Of a stretch of 64,000 nt of DNA, positions 57,755 to 64,000 are shown piece after piece (the stretch's first letter is position 1; each line of letters begins with the position of its first letter). The stretch is from Aromatoleum tolulyticum (GTDB taxonomy: Bacteria > Pseudomonadota > Gammaproteobacteria > Burkholderiales > Rhodocyclaceae): NCBI RefSeq assembly GCF_900156155.1, contig NZ_FTMD01000007.1:124001-188000 (forward strand), read 5' to 3'. Made by a program: the position numbers and the translations under genes. Under the pieces are notes generated by a model, which saw only the letters and a program-made list of their open reading frames with translations, was not told the origin of the DNA and did no database searches.

Positions 57755-58165
57755 TCAGCGGGCGGCCGTGAGATAGGGCACGTATTCCTTGTCGGTGCCG
57801 CAGATGTGATGGATCAGCCATTCGCCATAGAGAAAGGGCATCATCGCCTGCAGCGCCGCGGCATCGCCGCTTTCGAACACGCGCTCGAATTCCTGCAGCT
57901 GGCGCAGGATCGCGTTGTGCTCGGCCTGGTGCGCGGCGACCTTGTCGTCGGGGTAGCCGGCGCGGATGACGCGTTCCTCCTCGTACGCGAAATGCGTCGT
58001 CACGTAATGCGCGAGGTGGTCGAAGACGCGACGTGCCCCGTCCGACGGACCCTCGCCGTGCAGCTGGCCGGCGAGTTCGTTGATGATCGCGATCAGTTCC
58101 GCATGCTGGCGGTCGATCTCGGCGTCGTCGACGGAGTATTCGGGCTTCCATTCGAAACGGTTCAT
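57755..58165 (-). CDS. Bacteriohemerythrin
   Basis: A 136-residue single-domain O2-binding di-iron protein. All ligands are present with canonical spacing: His21, His58, Glu62, His79, His83, His120 and Asp125 (DRQHAEL, HFAYEE, HQAEH, HHICGTD). It could deliver or sense oxygen. It starts 11 bases downstream of the HD-GYP stop and 140 bases before the heme-c diguanylate cyclase, all on the minus strand, suggesting an oxygen/redox c-di-GMP unit. Confidence 0.95.
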   Translation of the reverse strand: MNRFEWKPEYSVDDAEIDRQHAELIAIINELAGQLHGEGPSDGARRVFDHLAHYVTTHFAYEEERVIRAGYPDDKVAAHQAEHNAILRQLQEFERVFESGDAAALQAMMPFLYGEWLIHHICGTDKEYVPYLTAAR

Positions 58166-58176
58166 CGGGCTCGTCC

Positions 58177-59334
58177 TCAGTGGCGGTTCCACAGGCCGCG
58201 CAGCACCACGACCGAACCGCGGTGGCTGGAAAACGGCACCATGCCCTCGATGCGGCAGTGCTCGTGCGCGGTGTCGCGCTGCGCCGGGGTCAGCATCGGC
58301 ATGCCGTCGGCGCGGACGAAGGAAAATACCAGCGGACAGGCCGTGTTCGTCGTGCGCTTCTTCACGACCGCGATCTCGCCGTTCGCGAGGCGCACGGTCG
58401 CACCCGGCGGGAACACGCCGATCTCCTTGATCATCATGCCGATCAGGCGGTTGTCGGTCGCCGAGCCCTGCTCCAGCATCAGCTTGCGCATCGCCTCGGT
58501 CGACACCATCGCCTTGCGGTAAGGGCGGTCGCGCACCATCGCGCTGTAGATGTCGGCGATCGCCAGCACCCGCGTCGGCAGGCTGATCGCGTCGCCCGAG
58601 CTGCCGTCGGGGTAGCCCGTGCCGTCGAGCCGTTCGTGGTGGTGGCGCACCGGGTCGAGCCAGGTCTTCTCGCGCACGCCGAGGTCCGCGAGGATGGATT
58701 CGCTGTCGATCGGGTGGCGGTTGATGCGCTCGCGCTGCAGCGGGGTCAGCGGCTCGAGCTGCTGGTCGAGCACGTCCTGGATGTCGAGCAGTCCGATGTC
58801 GTGGGTGAGGCCCGCCTTGATCAGCGGCAGGCGCGACTCGTCCGGCACGCCCAGCTTCTTGCCGATCAGCTCGCACAACATCGCCGCCTGCAGGTGATGA
58901 ATGACCGCGTAGGAGCTGTCGTAGTCGAGATGCAGGTTGGCCAGCGCCGAGTCGGTGTCGTGCGTGCACGCCTCCTGGATCGTCAGCGCGATGCCCTCGA
59001 TGCGCGGCACGAATTCGTTACCCAGGCCGCCGTGCTTGTACAGGTCGAAGGTGCGCTTGAGGCGCAGCTTGAGCAGATCGAACATCTCGAAGGAGCTGTG
59101 CTCCTCGCTCACCGACGCCACCGGCAGCGCAGGATGCGCCGGCTTGGGGTGCCGTGCGTCGTTGCTGATGAAGCAGCCGTTGGCGATCAGCACATCGCGC
59201 TGCTTCGCGGTATTGATGACGAAACCGGCCTGCAGCAACAGCATCCCGGACCCGTCATACACCGCGTAGGGCAGCGGCTCGCCGAGACGGATGTCGGTGG
59301 GTGAGACGCGTTCGAAACCTTGCCGAGGTGTCAT
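58177..59334 (-). CDS. HD-GYP-type c-di-GMP phosphodiesterase
   Basis: A 385-residue soluble protein. The N-terminal DUF3391-like region (about 1-110) is followed by an HD-GYP domain with GLTHDIGLLDI (HD at 178-179), INRHPIDSESIL, VRHHHERLDGTGYPDG (GYP at 240-242) and LAIADIYSAMVRDRPYRKA. A C-terminal PilZ-like beta segment may follow (about 300-385, PGATVRLANGEIAVVKKR). It degrades c-di-GMP. It is the first gene of the HD-GYP, hemerythrin, diguanylate cyclase series. Confidence 0.92.
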   Translation of the reverse strand: MTPRQGFERVSPTDIRLGEPLPYAVYDGSGMLLLQAGFVINTAKQRDVLIANGCFISNDARHPKPAHPALPVASVSEEHSSFEMFDLLKLRLKRTFDLYKHGGLGNEFVPRIEGIALTIQEACTHDTDSALANLHLDYDSSYAVIHHLQAAMLCELIGKKLGVPDESRLPLIKAGLTHDIGLLDIQDVLDQQLEPLTPLQRERINRHPIDSESILADLGVREKTWLDPVRHHHERLDGTGYPDGSSGDAISLPTRVLAIADIYSAMVRDRPYRKAMVSTEAMRKLMLEQGSATDNRLIGMMIKEIGVFPPGATVRLANGEIAVVKKRTTNTACPLVFSFVRADGMPMLTPAQRDTAHEHCRIEGMVPFSSHRGSVVVLRGLWNRH

Positions 59335-59598
59335 TTTCGTCGAGTGACAGCGTGTGGTCGGTCGGATCTTTCTTGCGATGCCGACAGGCTAGCAGGCTAT
59401 CCGGAGGAATGAAAAGAAAAACCGCAAATCGCGCCGTGGTGCGCCGCGGCGCGACGACGTCTAACACCTTGGTAATAGTGCCGCAGATACCGCCTCGGAC
59501 CTTCGCACGCATGTTGTGCTGCAGCATGACAGGCGGGCACCAAGGCGTTCATCATCGGCAGTTCCCGCAGCCGCCACGCATCGCTCCGGCACGGACCC

Positions 59599-59617
59599 CG
59601 CAGGCGGGCCGCCTGCG
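59599..59617. other. Strong inverted repeat before ald
   Basis: CGCAGGCGG-G-CCGCCTGCG lies 20 bases before the ald start codon. It can form a stable hairpin in the mRNA leader or act as an operator. The rest of the 302-base gap to the HD-GYP gene holds no ORF or clear promoter motif. Confidence 0.4.
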
Positions 59618-59636
59618 CTGCAACGGACCCTCGATC

Positions 59637-60725
59637 ATGCAAGTCGGAATCCCGAAGGAAATCAAGACCCACGAATACCGGGTCGGCGCGACGCCGCACA
59701 GCGTGCGCGAACTGGTCGCCCACGGTCATGGCGTCCTGGTGCAGAGCGGCGCCGGTGCGGCGATCGGCCTGGCCGACGAGCAGTACCGTGCCGAAGGCGC
59801 AGAAATCGTCGATAGCGCGGAAGAGGTCTATGCCCGCGCCGAACTCGTCGTCAAGGTCAAGGAACCGCAGCCGCAGGAATGCGCGCTGCTGCGGCCCGGA
59901 CAGGTGCTGTTCACCTACCTGCATCTCGCCGCCGATCCGCAGCAGACGCGCCTGCTGCTCGCATCCGGGACGACCGCGATCGCCTACGAGACCGTCACCA
60001 GCCCCTCGGGCGGCCTGCCGCTGCTCGCGCCGATGAGCGAGGTCGCCGGACGCATGTCGATCCAGGCCGGCGCGAGCTGCCTCGAGAAGCCGCACGGCGG
60101 CTCCGGCGTGCTGCTCGGCGGCGTTCCCGGCGTCGCGCCCGCGCGCGTCGTGATCCTCGGCGGCGGCGTGGTCGGCTACAACGCCGCGCGCATGGCCGTC
60201 GGGCTGGGTGCCGACGTCACCGTCGCCGACCCCTCGCTGGACCGCCTGCGCCGTCTCGACGAACTCTTCGCCGGGCGCATCCGCACCCGCCACGCGACCG
60301 GCGGCGCGATCGAGTCGCTGGTGCTGAAGGCCGACCTCACGATCGGCGCCGCGCTGTTGCCCGGCGCGCGCACCCCCCGCCTCGTGCCGCGCGAGTGGCT
60401 GGCGCGCATGCAGCCCGGCTCCGTGCTGGTCGACGTCTCGATCGACCAGGGCGGCTGCTTCGAGAGCAGCCACCCCACCACCCATGCCGACCCGACCTAC
60501 GTCGTGGACGGCATCGTGCATTACTGCGTCGCCAACATGCCCGGCGCGGTCGCGCGCACCTCCACCTTCGCCCTCAACAGCGCCACCCTGCCCTTCGTGC
60601 TCGCGCTCGCCGACAAGGGCTGGCAACTCGCGACCGCGGAGGATCCGCATCTCGCCGCGGGCGTGAACATCGATGCCGGGCGCATCGTCTGCCCGGCGGT
60701 CGCCGAGGCCTTCGCGGCGGCGTGA
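59637..60725 (+). CDS. ald: Alanine dehydrogenase
   Basis: A 362-residue NAD-dependent enzyme that interconverts alanine with pyruvate and ammonia. Family motifs are [20 protein letters not shown] at the start, LVVKVKEP with the substrate Lys, FTYLHLAAD with the catalytic His, the Rossmann site [17 protein letters not shown] and [12 protein letters not shown]. It is monocistronic; the next feature is a tRNA on the other strand. Confidence 0.96.
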   Translation: MQVGIPKEIKTHEYRVGATPHSVRELVAHGHGVLVQSGAGAAIGLADEQYRAEGAEIVDSAEEVYARAELVVKVKEPQPQECALLRPGQVLFTYLHLAADPQQTRLLLASGTTAIAYETVTSPSGGLPLLAPMSEVAGRMSIQAGASCLEKPHGGSGVLLGGVPGVAPARVVILGGGVVGYNAARMAVGLGADVTVADPSLDRLRRLDELFAGRIRTRHATGGAIESLVLKADLTIGAALLPGARTPRLVPREWLARMQPGSVLVDVSIDQGGCFESSHPTTHADPTYVVDGIVHYCVANMPGAVARTSTFALNSATLPFVLALADKGWQLATAEDPHLAAGVNIDAGRIVCPAVAEAFAAA

Positions 60726-60833
60726 GTGCAGGGGGTTGGGGCATCGGGCGGAGGAGGAGCGCTGCGTGCCCCCGCGAATGCCCCCGGAAGCGCCCCGTTC
60801 CCGCACGCGGGGTCGCGGCAGGCCGTAGACGTG

Positions 60834-60873
60834 AAAAAGGCCAGAACCCTCGTGCTGCTTGGGATTGCTGGCC
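60834..60873 (-). terminator. Rho-independent terminator of tRNA-Leu
   Basis: GGCCAG...CTGGCC stem (60839-60873, with inner CCC/GGG pairs) followed on the minus strand by TTTTT (60834-60838). It lies 28 bases past the tRNA 3' end and is oriented for it. Confidence 0.7.
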
Positions 60874-60900
60874 TCGATCGGACTGCTCTGGATTTCTGAA

Positions 60901-60985
60901 TGGTGCCTTGGGCGAGACTCGAACTCGCACGTCTTTCGACACTACCCCCTCAAGATAGCGTGTCTACCAATTTCACCACCAAGGC
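60901..60985 (-). tRNA. tRNA-Leu (anticodon GAG)
   Basis: An 85-base tRNA including encoded CCA. Acceptor arms GCCTTGG/CCAAGGC pair fully and discriminator A precedes CCA. The anticodon stem CTATC/GGTAG (one G-T pair) closes loop TTGAGGG with anticodon GAG. The long variable arm and T-arm GCGAG-TTCGAGT-CTCGC fit a class II leucine tRNA reading CUU/CUC. Confidence 0.97.
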
Positions 60986-61041
60986 TTCATCGCGGTCTGC
61001 GGCCGCTCGTGGCGGACCGCAATCACTGCGGAAGGGCGCGG

Positions 61042-61072
61042 ATTATAGCCCGGGTTGCCGGGTGCTCGTCAA
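61042..61072 (-). promoter_or_regulatory. Promoter of tRNA-Leu
   Basis: On the minus strand TTGACG and a perfect TATAAT are separated by 19 bases and followed by a GC-rich CCGCGCCC discriminator, the composition of stringently controlled stable-RNA promoters. It lies about 55 bases upstream of the mature tRNA 5' end. Confidence 0.7.
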
Positions 61073-61184
61073 TCGTCGCCGCATCGGACATGGCAGGGCG
61101 CAAAGCCCGTCCGTCGTGAGGGATTACCGCGATCCGTGCCAGGGCGACCGCTAGAATGCCCTGCGGATATTGGAGCGGCATGGG

Positions 61185-61583
61185 ATGGGAAAATTTCGTG
61201 CGTATCTGGGCGGTTTCTGCGTGCTTGCGAACGGTGTCGCTGCGTCCGGCGGAGCCGCCGAAACCGGCATCGAAACGGTGTGGACGTGCTGGTACAACGG
61301 ATCGGCATCCGTGTTGTGCCGCCTGCTGACCGCGCCCCCGCGGATCGACGAAACCAGTGCCGAATCGGCGGTACCGTGGCTTGTGCCGACAAGCGAGCGC
61401 ATCCGCCGGCCGCTGCCCGTCCTGGTACATGTGATCGGCCAGGATCCTGCACAGCTCGCCAGCCGCACCGTGCGCATTCCGCTCCACAACTACGCGGAAA
61501 ACATGGATGCGGTCGAGCAGCTGGCGGACGCGGTGATGTGCGGCGGGCGCAGCGACTGCCGCGTGCAGTTCGAGCGCGGCTAG
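61185..61583 (+). CDS. Small exported protein of unknown function
   Basis: A 132-residue protein with a likely signal peptide (about residues 1-24, GGFCVLANGVAASGGAAE). The mature part opens TVWTCWYNGSASVLCRLL and ends VMCGGRSDCRVQFERG, so paired cysteines may form disulfides. I do not recognise a family. ATG 61185 follows a GGAG 12 bases upstream. Its stop overlaps the stop of the convergent next gene by CTAG. Confidence 0.65.
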   Translation: MGKFRAYLGGFCVLANGVAASGGAAETGIETVWTCWYNGSASVLCRLLTAPPRIDETSAESAVPWLVPTSERIRRPLPVLVHVIGQDPAQLASRTVRIPLHNYAENMDAVEQLADAVMCGGRSDCRVQFERG

Positions 61584-62056
61584 TCGTCCGCGCGATACAG
61601 GGCATACACGCTCAGCAGCCCGAATCCCAGGATCAGCAGCCACTTCAGCGACGACGCGCCACCCGACAGCGCGTACAGCGGCGCGACCCCGAAGCGCGGC
61701 ACCTCCGTGAGCCACCAGTGCAGCGCATTCTCCAGCGCGTCGAGGCATGCCGCGACCGGCAGCAGCCACGCGAGAACGTGCCGGAACGCTGGCGCACGGG
61801 CAGCGAACACGTCCGCCCGCGTCGCGTACAGATAGCCGAACAGTCCGTATGCGAGCAGCAAGGCGACATCCACCGGCAGATGGATGCGGTAACGCGCGAG
61901 ATCGGCCGGCGACCAGAAGTGGACGATCTGCCCGAACATCCTGGGCGTGAACGCGAACTGAAGCGCCAGAGCGCCGGGGTCCAGCGGCGCGAGATACCAG
62001 AAAAAACCGGCGAGCAGCGCCAGCGCGGTCAGTCCGGAGATCCATACGGCACGCAT
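61580..62056 (-). CDS. Four-helix inner-membrane protein of unknown function
   Basis: A 158-residue protein with four hydrophobic helices at about 3-22, 60-78, 90-112 and 134-155. The segment between helices 1 and 2 carries FTPRMFGQIVHFWSPADLARYRIHLPVD. AAGGG precedes ATG 62056; an upstream in-frame ATG would add 21 residues (KQPRLYLIRSEKFVNQ) but lacks such a site. No known family was recognised. Confidence 0.7.
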   Translation of the reverse strand: MRAVWISGLTALALLAGFFWYLAPLDPGALALQFAFTPRMFGQIVHFWSPADLARYRIHLPVDVALLLAYGLFGYLYATRADVFAARAPAFRHVLAWLLPVAACLDALENALHWWLTEVPRFGVAPLYALSGGASSLKWLLILGFGLLSVYALYRADD

Positions 62057-62305
62057 CACAGTACCCTTCTGATTAACGAATTTTTCACTGCGTATCAGGT
62101 AAAGTCTCGGCTGCTTCAATCATGCGGCGACGGCAGCGGGGCCTTGTGTTGCCGCCGTTCCTGGGGCGCCATGGAGCGAGCGCCATACAGCGAATCCCTC
62201 ACGACACTTCCGGCCATTTTGACCTTCGATTGCGGTGCTCAGTGATCGGCCGGACCGCATGCGCAATCTTGAAATCAACTATCAATCGAACGGATCCTGA
62301 TCTGC

Positions 62306-64000
62306 ATGACCTCCAAGGACGCCCAGAGTTCTAATCCGTCTAGCTTTCGTTTGGCCCATCCGACGATCAAGAATCACCTGTTGTTCACGCTTTCCAGCGC
62401 GTTCGCGTTGCTAGTGCTGTACACGCTGCTACGCGTGGCGCTGCTGACATACAACCGCGAGTTGATCGGTACAGCCTCGGCCGCCGCGCTCGCCGAAGCC
62501 TTCTACAATGGTATCCGCTTCGATCTGCGCGTCGTGGTGTTCGCGTGTGTTCCGCTGCTGCTGTCCCTGCTCAGCGTCCGCGCCATGGCGGCGCGCGGGC
62601 TGCATCGCCTGTGGCTGACGGCGGTCGCCAGCCTCACCCTGTTCCTCGGCATCACCGAACTGGATTTCTACCGCGAGTTCCATCAGCGACTGAACAGTCT
62701 GGTATTCCAGTATTTCCAGGAAGATGCCCGGACCGTATTGAGCATGCTGTGGAACGGCTTTCCGGTCGGACGCTATCTGCTCGCGTGGGCTGCTGCGACC
62801 TGGTTGCTGTGCAAGCTGTTTCAGGGCCTGGACCGGCTTAGCCGGCCGAAGACCGAGGCGGCGCCGCAAGTCGCGGCGGTTCGGGTGATTCCGCCCTGGT
62901 CCTGGCGCATTCCGGTGTTTTTCGTCTGCCTGCTGGTCGCCGTCACCGCCGCACGCGGCAACCTGCGCCAGGGCCCCCCGCTGCGTTGGGGCGATGCCTA
63001 CACCACCGATTCGATGTTCGCCAACCAGTTGGGCCTGAACGGCACACTGACCCTGGTGGACGCCGCGAGGAACAGCTTCTCCTCGCATCGCGACAATGCC
63101 TGGAAGCCGACCATGCCGGACCAGCAGGCGGTGCAGACCGTGCGCGAGATGCTGCTGACCACGTACGACCAGCTGGTGGCCGCCGACAAGGCAGCCATCC
63201 GCCGCAACTTCACGCCGCCGGCCGCCGGCACGCTGCCGATCCGCAACGTGGTGGTTATCCTGATGGAAAGCTTCGCCGGCCATTACGTCGGTGCGCTCGG
63301 CAGTCCGGCCAACATCACGCCCTACTTCGACAAGCTCGCGAAGGAAGGCCTGTTGTTCGACCGCTTCTTCTCCAACGGCACCCACACCCATCAGGGCATG
63401 TTCGCCACCATGGCGTGCTTCCCCAACCTGCCGAGCTTCGAATACCTGATGCGCACCCCCGAGGGTGCACACAAATTCTCCGGTCTGCCGCAGTTGCTCA
63501 GCGCTCGCGACTATGACGACCTCTACGTCTACAACGGCAATTTCCAGTGGGACAACCAGTCAGGCTTCTTCAGCAACCAGGGCATGACGACCTTCGTCGG
63601 CCGCGAAGACTTCGTCGATCCGGTCTTCATGGACCCGACCTGGGGCGTGTCCGATCAGGACATGTTCGACCGTGCCGCCGCCGAACTGTCCAAGGGCTAC
63701 GGCAGCAAGCCGTTCTATGCGCTGCTGCAGACGCTCTCCAACCACACCCCCTATGCGCTGCCCAAGGACCTGCCGGTCGAACGGGTCACCGGCCACGGGA
63801 CGCTGGACGAGCATCTGACCGCCATGCGCTATTCCGACTGGGCACTCGGCCAGTTCTTCGAAAAGGCGCGCCGCTTGCCGTACTTCAAGGACACGCTGTT
63901 CGTGGTCGTCGGCGACCACGGCTTTGGTAGCGATGAACAGCTCACCGAGATGGACTTGTTCCGCTTCAACGTGCCCTTGCTGCTGATCGCCCCGGGCATC
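62306..64000 (+). CDS. LTA-synthase-like sulfatase-family phosphoglycerol transferase (3' end off the window)
   Basis: 565 residues are visible, cut by the right edge. An N-terminal membrane part with about five helices (about 25-245) precedes an alkaline-phosphatase-superfamily extracytoplasmic domain: VVILMESFAGHY (metal Glu), FFSNGTHTHQGMFATMACF (nucleophile-type Thr/Ser region), YNGNFQWDNQSGFF and VVVGDHGFG (metal Asp-His). Proteins of this type transfer phosphoglycerol or phosphoethanolamine to envelope glycans. In Gram-negatives the substrate is probably periplasmic glucan or LPS. The 249-base upstream gap shows no clear promoter. Confidence 0.9.
   Translation, partial: MTSKDAQSSNPSSFRLAHPTIKNHLLFTLSSAFALLVLYTLLRVALLTYNRELIGTASAAALAEAFYNGIRFDLRVVVFACVPLLLSLLSVRAMAARGLHRLWLTAVASLTLFLGITELDFYREFHQRLNSLVFQYFQEDARTVLSMLWNGFPVGRYLLAWAAATWLLCKLFQGLDRLSRPKTEAAPQVAAVRVIPPWSWRIPVFFVCLLVAVTAARGNLRQGPPLRWGDAYTTDSMFANQLGLNGTLTLVDAARNSFSSHRDNAWKPTMPDQQAVQTVREMLLTTYDQLVAADKAAIRRNFTPPAAGTLPIRNVVVILMESFAGHYVGALGSPANITPYFDKLAKEGLLFDRFFSNGTHTHQGMFATMACFPNLPSFEYLMRTPEGAHKFSGLPQLLSARDYDDLYVYNGNFQWDNQSGFFSNQGMTTFVGREDFVDPVFMDPTWGVSDQDMFDRAAAELSKGYGSKPFYALLQTLSNHTPYALPKDLPVERVTGHGTLDEHLTAMRYSDWALGQFFEKARRLPYFKDTLFVVVGDHGFGSDEQLTEMDLFRFNVPLLLIAPGI

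Overview
The window is high-GC DNA from what looks like a betaproteobacterium, most likely Rhodocyclales (Azoarcus/Aromatoleum/Thauera type). The support is circumstantial but consistent: a Cys-type respiratory formate dehydrogenase cluster, DUF3305/DUF3306 genes, a double-length UvrA, an Arg32-type EF-P next to its rhamnosyltransferase EarP, glutaryl-CoA dehydrogenase, rdgC, bacteriohemerythrin and many c-di-GMP proteins. Codon use and GC are even across the window except at about 9.5-10.65 kb and 44.7-45.4 kb.

Layout. 0-9.5 kb: the left edge cuts formate dehydrogenase alpha (fdhA, minus strand). Upstream of it in the same operon are a small Tat peptide, a TorD-like chaperone, a 703-residue polyferredoxin, DUF3306 and DUF3305. 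Divergent from these are fdhD, mobA and a HTH plus substrate-binding-domain regulator that is probably molybdate- or cofactor-responsive. 9.5-11.3 kb: a lower-GC insert with a DUF2778 (Tlde1-like L,D-transpeptidase fold) protein, two small membrane proteins and a LysE exporter. It separates the molybdenum genes from mobB. 11.3-15.4 kb: mobB and a sensor kinase/sigma-54 regulator pair. 15.6-25.8 kb: housekeeping genes (htpX, fmt-def, a LysM protein, dprA, smg, topB, an FAD oxidoreductase and oxyR). 26-36.5 kb: a TonB receptor whose 3' end is fused to the 5' end of a DegP/MucD protease gene, cytochrome c', an MFS transporter, a thioesterase, a LysR regulator, ybaK, cytochrome b561 and a secreted propeller/Fn3 protein. 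36.5-44.5 kb: tandem UvrA carrying a small palindromic insertion, a lipoprotein, efp and earP. 44.5-45.5 kb: a gene-free kilobase with a duplicated, AT-rich, DnaA-box-containing module that resembles a replication origin. 45.5-62 kb: rsuA, a SRPBCC protein, rdgC, a kinase/receiver/GGDEF-EAL operon, gcdH with a divergent LysR gene, a heme-c diguanylate cyclase, hemerythrin, HD-GYP, alanine dehydrogenase, tRNA-Leu(GAG) and two small proteins. The right edge cuts a sulfatase-type phosphoglycerol transferase.

Functional themes are molybdenum-dependent formate oxidation with its maturation genes, and redox/oxygen-linked c-di-GMP signalling. The points most worth follow-up are the origin-like duplicated module, the in-frame 66-bp palindromic insertion in uvrA, the structured repeat with covarying stems (one copy supplies a ribosome-binding site), the TonB-receptor/protease junction, and the DUF2778 gene with its small membrane partners. 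All functional calls rest on reading translated sequence and recalled family motifs; no database search was run.
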